From NCBI GenBank assembly GCA_021396245.1, contig WNYE01000014.1:186001-250000 (forward strand): a stretch of 64,000 nucleotides of DNA, given 5' to 3'. Position 1 is the stretch's first letter. Every line of letters starts with the position of its first letter. Source of the DNA: Sporothrix humicola (Eukaryota; Ascomycota; Sordariomycetes; Ophiostomatales; Ophiostomataceae). Both the position numbers and the translations under genes were made by a program. The notes beneath the pieces were generated by a model that had not been told where the DNA came from, ran no database searches, and saw only the letters and a list, made by a program, of their open reading frames with translations. Of the stretch, positions 1-10,999 are shown piece by piece.

Positions 1-459
1 CTGACGTCCCGCCTGGCATTCCTGTACAAGCTGGCCCTCTTTGTGCGGTGGTGTTTGTGCCCGTCGCCAAGCACGTACAATGCTCTGCCACACTTCCTAC
101 GGCCGACTTTGCTCCAACGCCGCGTGCCGCACCCAGTGTGGATCGACCTGATCATGTGGCCGGACGTGCGCGACAAAATGATCCAGGCGGGCGATTTCAG
201 CCGGTTCGAGCTGTTCCGGGCCGTGACGGGGCAGTCCATGACGGTCAACTGGCCATACACGGACTCGGGGACCTTTGTCGAGCTGGATGGAGGCAATATG
301 ATGAGCGACGGCGACGGCGAGGGCTCACGGCAGGTGCTCAACCCCATCTTCGAGGCGCACATTCGCGATGGTAACAACTACTCAGTCAGTGCTGAGGCTG
401 CAGCATTGTTTCCCGTGTTGAGTGAGCACGTTGGGAAAGAAAGGAGAGCAATGTGTTGA
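1..459 (+). CDS. C-terminal part of a DUF3425 (bZIP-associated) transcription factor, cut by the window edge
   Basis: The frame is open from base 1 and ends with TGA at 457-459, leaving about 152 residues. The pattern is that of the fungal DUF3425 domain: a hydrophobic helix ending in RW, then PSPSTYNALPHFLRPTLLQ, then HPVWIDLIMWPDVRDKMI, a VNWPY segment, and a tail with NPIFEAHIRDGNNYSV and a final FPVL. In known proteins this domain follows a bZIP-like region that binds DNA. That half would lie left of the window, so the DNA-binding part is inferred, not seen. An AATAAA-like sequence about 95 bp after the stop may serve 3' end formation. The gene converges on the MFS gene at 708-2510. The family call is fairly safe; target genes are unknown. 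Confidence 0.82.
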   Translation: MTSRLAFLYKLALFVRWCLCPSPSTYNALPHFLRPTLLQRRVPHPVWIDLIMWPDVRDKMIQAGDFSRFELFRAVTGQSMTVNWPYTDSGTFVELDGGNMMSDGDGEGSRQVLNPIFEAHIRDGNNYSVSAEAAALFPVLSEHVGKERRAMC

Positions 460-707
460 TGCATGACTGTATGGTTTTGGGATATAGATGATGATTGCCA
501 TCTTATCATGATCTTCAAGGAGATGAGAAATTAAGAATTTTAAAAATGAAAAATAAAAATTGAACAACAAACTTGAAGCACAGTGATCTAAATAAAGCAC
601 ACACATTTTGCTTGCAGTCATATGCCTTTGACATTGTACACAAAATTAAACTAAAGTATATACATGCTTCCGCTATCTATCTTGAGTCATGCATCTCTGC
701 GTCCATC

Positions 708-2510
708 TTAGACCTCCTCGACCTCCTTGGTGCCCTTGCCCTTCTCCTCCTTCTCGAGAACGGTGCTGACAATATGGGCCTTTTCCTTGTCGATCTTGGG
801 CGTGAACCAGGCACAGATCATGGAGATGGCGCCAAAGGCAATGGTCGTGAGCATGACGGTCTGGTAGGCCTGGGAGTTGGCGTCACGGTAGGCCGTCGTG
901 GCAGCCGCGAGAATATCGGGAGTGAGGCCGGGCACATTCGTCTTGGTGGCACCGCCCAGATAGGTGATCAAGGCAGCCATAGAGCTGGAGGGAAGGCCCG
1001 CAGCTTCGGCGGCAGGGGGCACAAGAGCCGGAATGGTCTTCTTGAGGCGGTTGGTCAGGATGGCCGAGTAGATGACCGAGCCAAGGACAGACAGGCCCGA
1101 GCGCACAGTCGCGGCGACACCGCCGCCGACGCCAATCTCCTTTTGGTTGCGGAGGGCAATGGTACAGAACGTGCCGCTGACAGCCTCCTGAACGCCAATG
1201 GCCAGGAAGCCAGGGATCATGACACCCAGCACAGTCCACATGTTGTACTGCGTGGCACAGGCGGCGCCAGCAAGGAGAGCCGTGGCCAGCGTCGTGGAGA
1301 GCAGCAAGAGGATGCGCTGGTTGACAAAGTTGGCAATGAGAGCGCCGCCAATCTGGCCGACCTGCAGACCAAAGCCGGTCAGCAGCAGCGAGAAGCCCAG
1401 CTTGTTGCCGCCGGCGACCTTTTCGGGCCACAGACCCGTGACCATCTTGGGCCAGACAATGGCGAAAGCATAGTACTGCATGGCGCCGACGGCCAGACAC
1501 AGCATCATGGCGACCCAGCGGCCGTTGCGAAAGAGGTGCATGGGCACAAAGGGGATGGTCAGCTTGGCGTACAGCTCCCAGAGCAAAAAGGCAATCAGCA
1601 TGACGGCGCCGACCAGCACCGACACGAGGACGGGGGCGCTGGCCCAGGCATAGGCGTTGCCGCCCCAGTTGAGGCCGAGCAAAAAGACAAAGAAGCCGGC
1701 GGCAAAGAGGAAGATGCCGACCCAGTCGAGTTCTTTGACGGCTTGGAGCTTGGTCTTGTTGGCGTTGGCGGACGTGATCCGCTTGAAGGTGGGCGGGTGG
1801 TAGAAGAAAAAGTAGAGCAGCGTCGAGACGGCATCGGCAATGGCGCAGATCCAGAAGCACCAGCGCCACTTGAGGGCCGTGTTGTTCTGCAGGGCCGTCG
1901 AGATCACAGGCGCAAAGCCGCCCAAGGGGATCGTCCAGGGGAAGATGGTCGACATGACCAGGAACCGCTTGCCAATGGGCACCAGCTCGCCCAGGACATA
2001 CTGGAACGAGATCTGTGTGGACACGCCCAGGCTGACAATAGTCATGCCGCCAATCAGCGTCGGCACCGACTTGGCCGTGGCACAGACGATGCAGCCCACG
2101 AGAGCCAAGAAGTTGCCCGAAATAAAAAACCAGCGGCGGCCAAAGATGTCGCTCAGACGGCCGACCAGGCACAGCGTGCAGGCCAGCACAAGGTTGTACA
2201 CATAGCCAACCCACGCAATGTCCTTGGACGGGCCAATGTCGGCGTTGATGGCCGACAGCAGCGGCGCAGCCAGTCCAAAGGGACCCACGCCGGCGAGGAC
2301 ACTGCAGGCCACGGCAGCATAGGTGCCGAGGAAGAGCTTGCTGGTGAAGTAGCCAGGCGGGACACCACCATCAGCGATAGGGGCGGCAGCAGCAGCACCC
2401 ACAGGGTCGTCGGCGGTCGGCGCGTCAGAGGACGACGATGCAGGACGCTCGACCTGCTGCATCTCTGTGGATGGCATCTTTTTTATTTCGGCGTCGGTGT
2501 CGGCGCTCAT
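708..2510 (-). CDS. MFS transporter, TRI12 / siderophore-type fungal efflux pump
   Basis: Single-exon gene of 600 residues, within the usual range for 14-helix fungal MFS pumps. About 50 polar residues (Ser/Asp/Ala rich) precede the first helix. MFS motif A reads GRLSDIFGRR at residues 117-126, in the loop after helix 2. The segment FQYVLGELVPIGKRF (169-183) and the following FPWTIPLGG match the TRI12 family (trichothecene efflux pump and relatives). A cytosolic loop with FKRITSANANKTK divides the two halves, and a Lys/Glu-rich tail ends the protein. Expected role: proton-driven export of a small molecule or iron chelate across the plasma membrane. The substrate cannot be read from sequence. 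The ATG at 2508-2510 has A at -3. The gene is divergent from the second MFS gene. Confidence 0.9.
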   Translation of the reverse strand: MSADTDAEIKKMPSTEMQQVERPASSSSDAPTADDPVGAAAAAPIADGGVPPGYFTSKLFLGTYAAVACSVLAGVGPFGLAAPLLSAINADIGPSKDIAWVGYVYNLVLACTLCLVGRLSDIFGRRWFFISGNFLALVGCIVCATAKSVPTLIGGMTIVSLGVSTQISFQYVLGELVPIGKRFLVMSTIFPWTIPLGGFAPVISTALQNNTALKWRWCFWICAIADAVSTLLYFFFYHPPTFKRITSANANKTKLQAVKELDWVGIFLFAAGFFVFLLGLNWGGNAYAWASAPVLVSVLVGAVMLIAFLLWELYAKLTIPFVPMHLFRNGRWVAMMLCLAVGAMQYYAFAIVWPKMVTGLWPEKVAGGNKLGFSLLLTGFGLQVGQIGGALIANFVNQRILLLLSTTLATALLAGAACATQYNMWTVLGVMIPGFLAIGVQEAVSGTFCTIALRNQKEIGVGGGVAATVRSGLSVLGSVIYSAILTNRLKKTIPALVPPAAEAAGLPSSSMAALITYLGGATKTNVPGLTPDILAAATTAYRDANSQAYQTVMLTTIAFGAISMICAWFTPKIDKEKAHIVSTVLEKEEKGKGTKEVEEV

Positions 2511-4145
2511 AATGTCCGTGGTCCGTTGGTGGGTAGTGAATAGGCAAATGAAAATGAGAGGAGGTGAAAGAGAAAGAGAAAAGAAAGGTATAACAGGAAA
2601 GGGAGGCTATGGAGACAAGATCCACGTCTGGAGATGAGACGTTTGTTGTTGTATCAATGGCATGACATGGACTATTTATCTTGTGATGTGACCCGCATTG
2701 GACATGTCAAAGTGAAGAAAGAAGAAGGAAGAGGAGTTTGGAGGAGAAAAAGAGAACATGAGCCATGTGCATGTGCCATGTGCGAGATGCCATGGGATCA
2801 GTCTCAGTCAATCAATATTCAGCGAGACATCTCTTGCAGTGCAGACCAATTGCCTTGTTTGTGAGTCTGTTGTTGGCTTGTTGACTCTGTCAGGGGCAAG
2901 GGCCAGTCCCCGCAAAACAACGAATAAGGCGAAAAGGGAACGAGGAAGCCCAACTTCCCCGGAATTCGTTCTTCGCTAGCCCCAAGTCTGTGAGCTCTTG
3001 ACTCAGTGAAACCTCGTCTGGGGGAACTGGGGAAATGGGGCTCTGGGGTAGGATCACATTGTTAATGCAGACCGATGCCCGGAGTTGTGGGTGGTGGTTG
3101 TGGTTGCAGATTTATTTCTGTGGGAGGCGTTCTTTATTTTTCTCGTTTTCAAGCCTTTGCTCCTCATTGGCGTGGTTTGGCCACTGGATTATTGGCTTGC
3201 TTTGCTTTTTTCTTTCTTTTTCTCTCCCGTTTTTTCTTAATCCATTTTCGCTTCCATTTTAGACAATGCCCAAGACGCGGCCTCCAGAACGAGAAGCAGT
3301 TTCCCCACACGCTAACTAACATGACCGAGTCGAAAGCAACGCAGTAAAATACTAAAAAGGTAAAGACTTCGTTGTACTAAGGACTCTGTCAGTCTCGACG
3401 GCTCGTCCCACGATCATGACCACCACTTGGTTAACATGACCGAGACGGCCACGACATTGCGACGTGAGGCCTCGACTGACACGCCCCGGAAAATATTGTC
3501 AAGTATTCTGCTGTATGAGATCAGGAAAGACGAAGAAAGCAACCCCAGAATCAACGCACTTTGATTCTCTCCGCTCCCCACTCCCCACACTCGGCACTCC
3601 TCTGCACTCTGCATTTTTGTGGCGGTAGTTGGGCTCTCGATGAGCAAAGCGACTGAGTGCAAACATGACTCGCCCCGTTGGCACCAGCCGGACGCGTAAA
3701 GAGTAGCGAAAAAGATATCATGGACCTTATGGATGAGCAAGGGTTAAGCCATTGTTTGGTCAGCACCTCAAAGGGAAAGATCAAATCTAGGTCAGAAGTG
3801 GGATCTGGATATCAAGATGAGAAATCCACAAAAGAAAACACAAATAAGGTGGCTACGGGATTTCTGTTGAATAACCACCCTCTATTGACCGACCGCATCT
3901 TCTTTTCCTTGGTTGCGTTGTGTTTCTCAACCTTCTTTTCCTTTCGTTTATTTTCTTTTGTTTCCTTTTTGACATCCTAATATTCATCATCATCGACTTC
4001 CTTTCCTTTGTTGATGCCTTCTGTTTTGTCGTTTCTTATTTCAAGCTGTCCTCATTTCATATTTGCTCCTCGATACATCTTGATCCCCCCGTTTCAGTTG
4101 CCTCTTATCGCCTACAATATTCTCCATCAGACACTTTTTATCACA
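2511..4145. promoter_or_regulatory. Divergent spacer between two MFS genes
   Basis: About 1.6 kb with no convincing gene, so it must carry both promoters. The right part (about 3890-4110) is a long T/C-rich stretch on the plus strand, the usual core-promoter and leader composition in filamentous fungi, running into the start at 4146. The left part (about 2550-2760) is A/G-rich on the plus strand, which is T/C-rich for the minus-strand gene. Short ORFs here lack coding character. No defined factor site could be assigned. Confidence 0.5.
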
Positions 4146-6035
4146 ATGCCGACCAAACACCATGGCGACAAGTCCCGGCCATCACGGGGGGCGCGTATTG
4201 CCGCGGCGGAGAACACAGAGGTCACCGATGAAGTGACGCCGTTGTTGGTGGTGAGTTCTTCGTCGAGCACAAAATTATGAACAGCCGAGAAGGCAGATAA
4301 TCAAAACTAACACAATCACTCTCAGTCCCTTCCTGCTACAAGGACATACGGCTCGAGCAGCGACGATACAGACTCCGGGCCGAGTACCGACGCCGGCGAC
4401 GACTATGAAAACGCAATCGAAAACCAAAACGGCGATGGACATGAAGACGGAGACGTTCCACCCATGGACGCCTCAATGGCCGCCATTCTGTCTGTGCTGC
4501 TGGTCGGTGTGTTCGTTTCACAGGCTGATACGTCGCTTGTTCTCGCCACATACGGTGCCATTGCGTCTGAATTTCACGACCTGGCGGACGCTAGCTGGCT
4601 CTTGTCGAGCTACATGCTGGCCATGTGTGTCGGACACGCTCTCTATGGAAAGCTGAGCGACATTTTTGGCCGCAAAGCGATGCTCCAGGTGGCCTACACG
4701 CTCTTTCTGATCGGCTGTGTCCTCTGTGGCGTCGGGCAGTCCATGGGCCAGCTGATTGGCGCGCGCGTGATCCAGGGCCTGGGCGGCGCCGGCATGGTCG
4801 TGCTCGTGTCCATTCTGATCACGGACTTGGTGCCGCTGCGCGAAGTGGCCGCGTACCGCAGCTATGTCAATATTGTGCAGACGGTCGGCCGGTCGTGCGG
4901 CGGTGCTGTCGGCGGTTTTTTGGCGCAGAGCATCGGCTGGCGATGGGCGTTTCTGGTGCAGGCTCCCTTGACGGCACTGGCGATGCTGCTCGTCGGGTGG
5001 AACCCAAAGGCCCGGGCGGCCAACAAGGGCAAGGGCAAGGCCAAAGCCACGGCCAAGGCCAAGGCTCCGGCCCAGGCTGCTCAGGCTGATGCGCCCCTCC
5101 TGACCAAGCTGAAGCGTATTGACGTCGCCGGCGCTGCACTGTTGAGCGCCACGGTCCTGTCTTTCCTGCTGGCCCTCGACATGGGCGGCGTCAAGGTTGC
5201 GTGGACGAGCCCGATTCTGTCCGGTCTCCTTCTTCTGGCTCACGTCACGGCCGCCCTTTTCGTCTGGGTCGAGAAGTCCTGGGCCCAGGAGTCCATTTTC
5301 CCGCTGCACCTGCTCAAGCACCGTGATGTTCTCACAGCCTACCTTGTCCTCTTCTTCCAGAACGCTTCCCAGACGGCCCTCATGCTCTTTATCCCGCTTT
5401 ACTTCCAGGTCACACAGAATGCCTCGCCCGCCCAGGCCGGCGCCTACATGGTGCCTTCGGTGGTCGGAAACACGGTCGGCGGTCTGGTGACGGGCGCCTT
5501 TGTCACAAAGTACGGCCGCTACAAGCTGCCCACCGTCTTGGCCAGTGTGAGCTCCGGTCTGTGCTTTGCCCTGCTGCTTGTCTTCTGGCGTGGTGATCCC
5601 GAAATGTCCCTTTTCCCTTCCCTCTTTGTCTTTTTCGGTGGTCTCGGCACAGCAGCCGCCCACTCGGCCGTCTTTGTCGCCCTCGCTGCCGGCGTTTCCG
5701 AAGAGGACATGGCCGTTGCCGGCTCGGGTCTGTACCTAAGTGGCAACATTGGCGCCGTTGCCGGTATGAGTGCTGCCAGCGCCCTGTTCCAGGCCTCCCT
5801 CAAATCGGGCCTCACGCAACGGCTGGCCGACGCCAACTTTGGCTTTGAGGACGCCGCCGAAATTGTCCGCCAGGCCATGTCCGACATTTCCTACGTCCAG
5901 GAACTTGTTGGCCGTCTGCGTGACCTGGTCGTTGCCGCCTACGTCTCAAGTTTTGCCAACGCCTTTTGGATGAACCTGGGCTTTGCCGGTGTCTGTTTGC
6001 TCATCAGTCTCTCGGTGCGGGAGAGACGGTTGTGA
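4146..6035 (+). CDS. MFS permease of the Vba/Fnx1 (DHA2-like) type, two exons
   Basis: Exons 4146-4250 and 4326-6035 give 604 residues. The 75-bp intron starts GTGAGT, has CTAAC near its end and closes with CAG; both sides are phase 0. The start has CACA before ATG. Exon 1 encodes a polar tail ending TPLLV, common at the N-terminus of this family. After an acidic Asp/Glu/Asn-rich stretch the first helix begins near residue 84. Motif A is GKLSDIFGRK (143-152), followed by RVIQGLGGAG (182-191) and a Gly-rich motif C-like segment, GRSCGGAVGGFL (223-234). A Lys/Ala-rich loop (about 262-290) lies between the sixth and seventh helices. Relatives move basic amino acids into the vacuole or export drugs; which applies here is open. 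An AATAAA lies about 95 bp after the stop. Confidence 0.9.
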
Positions 6036-6350
6036 GGTGTTTGTCAAAAACAGCAGTTTTATTTTCTTTTGCTTGAATTTTGTATTAATCTCAAAAGGTT
6101 GCCATAGAAGCCATGTATATCAAGATGAATAAAACGCAGCAGTATATAGTGAATATCGAGCAAGAATAGTGTAAATCTGAAGCGAGAGTGAAGTGAAGTT
6201 GAGATTCTTAGAGCTGCTCAAGCAATACTAGCGCTAGTTCATTAAAATGCTCTAGTATGTCAACACGCGACGCGTTCACCTTTACGTCGTACGTCACTCC
6301 ATACTCAGTACCAAATATCTTGGCCACTACAGCAAACAACGCACCTAAAG
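6036..6350. other. Short spacer between the Vba-type MFS gene and the zinc-finger-like gene
   Basis: AT-rich 315-bp tandem (same-direction) spacer. It contains the likely 3' end signal of the upstream gene (AATAAA at about 6128) and the leader of the downstream one. I see nothing else in it. Confidence 0.5.
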
Positions 6351-6864
6351 ATGGACTACATTGAGAACATTTCCGAAAGAAAGGCCTACTTGGTCCTCAT
6401 GGCCCTCTGCGAAGAAAACTCGACAATCAGGAACAAGGCCGAGAAACTGATGGACCAGATTGACGATTCTGAAGAGGAAAGCAACAAGAGAAAGGCTGAA
6501 GACAGCGACGATGACGAAGACGAAGACTGGATGTCCTGTACCGACTGCAAAAAGAACTTCACATTGGAGACCAGCCGTGGCTCATTCATCTGCCGCTTCC
6601 ATAAAAGTGAGTCCATTCTAATGAATGACATCTCAAGATCTTGTGTGGGACGGAGTACTTACATTGCGACTTACAGGCGCCCTTGAACCCGACAGCGAAA
6701 AGAAGTGGCCATGCTGCGACCGCGAGGCTGCCTCCAAGGGCTGCCGCAAACGCAACCACCATGTCTCTGACGAGGCCAGTAGCAAACGGGCCAAGGTCGA
6801 AGGTGATGGAGACGAGTCCGAGGACGTTAGCGACAATGAAGAGTCCACAATTAAGAAAACATGA
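6351..6864 (+). CDS. Small zinc-finger-like protein of a fungal Cys/His family (CHORD-like spacing)
   Basis: Exons 6351-6606 and 6677-6864 give 147 residues; the 70-bp intron is GTGAGT...ACTTACAG and splits one Ser codon. An N-terminal helical part (ERKAYLVLMALCEENSTIRN) is followed by an acidic Glu/Asp/Lys stretch. The probable metal-binding core has C63-x2-C66, C81-x2-H84, paired C98-C99, C108 and H113/H114. The order CxxC, CxxH, WPCC, GC...H resembles CHORD domains and a common fungal family in which a longer insert separates the CxxH and CC parts; here that insert is nearly missing. The tail is Lys/Asp/Glu rich with a possible nuclear signal (SSKRAKVE). Zinc binding and nuclear location are inferences. 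This is the only intron in the window without a clear CTAAC. Confidence 0.68.
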
Positions 6865-9148
6865 AGGATGGAGACAAGGAGGATGGAGGAACTTTCGCAA
6901 GGCCGGCCTTGTTTAAAATAGCGAGACTGTTCTCAAGGGATGGGTTTGCTGTATGACAACCAGCATACAAACCATGTTTGTGATAAGTCACAGCTGCAAC
7001 GTGGCCGATTTACTGATGACGATAACGAGAAGAGAGTCAGCGAGTACATCCTCTATTGCACACCGTTGCCTGTTACGCTAGGACACGATGTTAGCTGCTT
7101 TCCATTAATGAACTTTCAAGATGTTGTAAATTGGTGCAGAGACTGGCACAAGAAATAAAATAGAAGAAAAGTGTAACCAAGAACAATAGATAGAATGTGC
7201 CATGGTTTTGTTGAATAATAAAAGCAGCGAATCTTGTCAGGTTTCATAGCGCTGTAATCTTTTGTTTCTCACGAAAAGAAATCATAAAACATTGAGTAAA
7301 AGAAATAATAATTAATATAAAATCACAAATAAAAATGTCCGAAAAATCAATCAGAGATCCCGAACCACAAAAATTATTCAAAGACAAAAGACCTGTTTCA
7401 GTCGTTTGAATACATGGCCGGTGGCGACGGTGTACGGTGTAGATGGAATTGTGAGGCCTGCTTGTCAAACCTTGAATTTGTGCTTCACATTGAGAAACCT
7501 TTACAGTTTGTAGACACATCTCTACACAATTGCTTTCATGTCCGACTGTCATTATTGTCCACCGCCATTTCACGTGTGCCAACCCTCTGTTTTACTCGCA
7601 GAATGCAGATTCGGTGCAACGTTGCCGTCGACGGTAGAGTGCCCCGCCGGAGCTCGGGCTTGATTAGATTTGATAAATTTGATAAGGTGAGTGTAGTGAT
7701 GCAGTACCGTGATGGCTTACTTCTGTGCTTCTGGCTCGCATCTACGAGCAAGTAACGCTTGGAGCTCGGTTGAGGTCCACTCCACGGCCGAGGGACAAGG
7801 AGGAAAGTGAGGAGTACAAACTGCAGAGGAAGGGGCGAATCGACAAAATGCACTTTCCTGTGAGCTATGAATGGTCTGTTTGGCCCGACTGCAGCGGCCT
7901 CGGGCGAACGAGCATGAAAAGGGAAGGAGAGGGGAAGAGGAGGCAAAACGTTGGAGATAGTGCCCCTTCCCCCAGAAATTACTGCCAAAAGGCCCCGAAA
8001 GACTGCAAGAACGACCCAGAATTGGGCCACTCAGAGAGGCACGAGCGCCACAAAAGCCCAGAAAGGGCGCAAAAGGCCGCCATGGCGAAGAGGGGAAATC
8101 CTGGGGACATGGCACTAGCTCGGCTTGAACTCTTTATTTCTTTGTCTTTTTAGGGGTTCGCCGTCTATCGCTGCGATAAGTCGACAGAAATGCCCCTATT
8201 ACGTTGATTACGGAGAACACGGCGTTCTAATTATCTGGTCAATAGTAGACTGGTCTTGTCGGTCAAAGGTCACACATTGTTCGGCAGAATCGAAAATAAG
8301 CCAACAAAGACCGCAAAGCACAACGCGCAACATTACGAAAAAAGAGGGCCTCGCAAAAAGTGGTGAAGCAAAAAAGAGGCCAGGAGGACAACTACACGGT
8401 ACTTGTGAGTACGACAAGGAAAAAAACCACAAAAATGGCCCAAAAAGGCCACAGAAAATAGGAGAAACCGAGGGAAAGAGGGAAAGAGCGCAGGGACAAG
8501 GAGAAACAGGAAATAAGAGAAATAAAAAGGGAAAGAAGGAAAGAGGGAAAGTGCAAAGGGGTTCCCAACAACTCAACAGATTTCGGGCGAACGGGCACTT
8601 TCAGAATCAGGAGAATGAAAGAAGACATTTAAGCATCACGATACAATTGACAAGATACTTTGCAAAACAATTGAACAAAACCGCGTCCGTTAACAATCGT
8701 CCTCACCGAAGACCGTGCAGCCGCTGTTCGCCGAGGCCAATCGCCCCTTCCCCCAGTCTGCCAGTACCATTTCGCCAGTCCAGTCGCTCTTTCCCACAAA
8801 GCCATTGAAGCTAGTGCACGCGACCAGCAGGTGCCAAAGGCAAAAAAGGACAAAAGAGGAAAGAGAGAAGACAAGTAACGTGAGGCCTTTCCGGTAACTT
8901 GGACTTTTGGAATCTTGTCAAAGACGCTCTATTTCTGCTTCTATCACCAATTCCATTGAATGCGACAAGAGACGGCAATTGCCACTTCTCACTCCGAATC
9001 GACTGACTCTGCCGGGACGACACTGCCCTGCCCCCCACCATCCAGGAGCTGCAGCCAGCTTGCAGTCAGCCGGCGCAACCCACTCCGGCAGCAATTCCAC
9101 CGAAACCCTTTCGACAACGCCCTTCCTCAACACCCCCTCCCCCACACA
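6865..9148. other. Spacer and long leader upstream of pantothenate kinase
   Basis: No gene supported. The part to about 7400 is AT-rich; a 72-codon ORF at 6940-7158 lacks the C-ending codon bias of neighbours and is probably 3' UTR. The part from about 8330 to 8560 is a purine-rich (GA/AAG) tract. From about 8960 the sequence turns GC-rich and is open in the pantothenate kinase frame, so it may be leader or an N-terminal extension. Confidence 0.5.
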
Positions 9149-10999
9149 ATGGCCGACCGGGCATTCGATCTGGCGGCCGCCGCGGCCGAGCTGCAAGCTG
9201 ACCCGGCCGCCCAGGCCCGGCAAAGCCCGGCCGAAGAAGACCGCGACGACGGCGGAGTGCCGCTGGCCCGGCAGACCCCGTCGTCTACTCCGAAACCAAC
9301 ACAACCACACACAGTTCCAGCACCACCACCACAAACCGCGTCAGCAGACCGCCCCGGAATAGTACACACCGACTCGGTTGATGCCGTCCCGCAACGGCCG
9401 CGCACGTCCACCTCCACAGCCGAGATTGGCAACACGATTGCCCGGCCAGGAACCGTGCGCATCAACGTCAAGGGCGCATTTATCGTGGACGAAGAGCTGA
9501 GCAATGGGAATGGGAACGGGAACGGCAGCAGGTCACCGACGGGATCCACCGGCTCCGGATCTGGACGGTCGCCAAGGATAGGCGGGAACGGTGGGGATTC
9601 GACAGTTAACGGCACCTCTCCCACAGCCGGCCGCACCGGATCGACGTCCACGTCTGGCCGCGCCCACTCTCCCTCGGAACACCACTCTACGTTCGACATT
9701 CGCCTGCCCAACCACCACGCCGTCGTCTCCCACATTGCCGTCGACATTGGCGGCACCCTGGCCAAGGTTGTCTACTTCTCGCGCGAGGCACAGTCGACCG
9801 AGCCCGGCGGCCGCCTGAATTTCCTGAGCTTCGAGACGGACAAGATCGACGACTGCATTGACTTTTTGCTGGACCTTAAGCGGCGCCACATTGACGCCAA
9901 CTACGGCTCGCGCTCCAGCGAGCTGTGCGTCATGGCCACCGGCGGCGGCGCGTACAAGTATTATGACCGTATCCGCGCACGCATGGGCATTGACGTTCTC
10001 AGTGAGGACGAGATGGAGTGTCTGATCATGGGTAGGCACCACCACCCTCCATATTCATTTTGACCCACCACTAACCGTGTAGGCCTCGACTTTTTCATTA
10101 CCGAGATCCCCCGCGAAGTCTTCACTTACTCCGAGACCGACCCCATGCACTTTGCCGAGCCCTCCGACGACATCTACCCCTACATGCTGGTCAACATCGG
10201 CTCGGGTGTCTCCATGCTCAAGGTGTCCGGCCCCCACAAGTACGAGCGCGTCGGCGGTACTTCGCTGGGTGGCGGTACCCTGTGGGGTCTGTTGAGCCTG
10301 CTGACCGGTGCCCGCTCCTTTGACGAGATGCTCGAGCTCGCCTCGCGCGGCGACAACTCGCGCGTCGATATGCTGGTCGGCGACATTTACGGCACCGACT
10401 ACGGCAAGATCGGTCTCAAGTCGACAGCCATTGCCAGTTCGTTTGGCAAGGTGTTTCGCATGAAGCACCTGGCCGAGACCGAGGCGGAGGACGGCGTGCA
10501 CTCGCCCGTGGATATGCATGTCGGCGCTGGCGCTGGCGTTGGCGCAGGCTCTACAGCCGCAGGCCACCCTACAGTGGACGGCGCACCATCTGCCGACCCC
10601 ACTTCCGACGACCACATGTACCGTGGCGCCGCCTACAACACCCACTTCTCCGCCGCCGACATCAGCCGCTCCCTCCTCTACGCCATCTCCAACAACATTG
10701 GCCAGATCGCCTACCTGCACTCCCAGATCCACAACATTGACAGCATTTATTTTGGAGGCTCCTTTATCCAAGGACACCCCCAGACCATGAACACCCTGAG
10801 CTACGCCATCAAGTTCTGGAGTAAGGGCACCAAGCAGGCCTACTTTTTGCGGCATGAAGGCTACCTGGGCGCTGTCGGTGCCTTCCTCAAGCGCCAGCCA
10901 CGCAACTGGGGCCGCCGCGGTAGTTTCGAGGGCGGCCTGGAAATGCGCATGACTGAGCGGTTGCGGGACGACCTCGCCGACGAAGAGCAGGCGAGGTAG
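9149..10999 (+). CDS. Pantothenate kinase (eukaryotic type), first step of coenzyme A synthesis
   Basis: Exons 9149-10031 and 10083-10999 give 599 residues; the 51-bp intron has CTAAC before its TAG acceptor and splits a Gly codon. The enzyme phosphorylates pantothenate with ATP, normally in the cytosol. The kinase domain starts near residue 190 with the phosphate-binding DIGGTLAKVVYF (199-210). It continues with ATGGGAYKYYDRI, VNIGSGVSML (about 331-340), GGTSLGGGTLWGLLSLLTG, NNIGQIAY and IYFGGSFIQGH. The first 190 residues are low-complexity (Ala, Pro, Ser/Thr, Asn-Gly repeats), absent from the compact yeast enzyme. A second insert (about 427-473, Gly/Ala/His/Asp rich) interrupts the domain. 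The start at 9149 sits in CACACAATGG; an in-frame ATG at 8960 would add 63 residues. The gene converges on the septin gene. Yeast CAB1 is the expected counterpart. Confidence 0.95.

Noticed and set aside
573..2543. 656-codon plus-strand ORF over the first MFS gene
   Set aside because: It is the mirror of the minus-strand MFS gene; its product is low-complexity (Asp/Gly/Gln/His) with no domain.
4518..5663. 381-codon minus-strand ORF over the second MFS gene
   Set aside because: Antisense shadow of a clear MFS reading frame in GC-rich coding sequence.
6940..7158. 72-codon ORF after the zinc-finger-like gene
   Set aside because: No codon bias or domain; likely 3' UTR.
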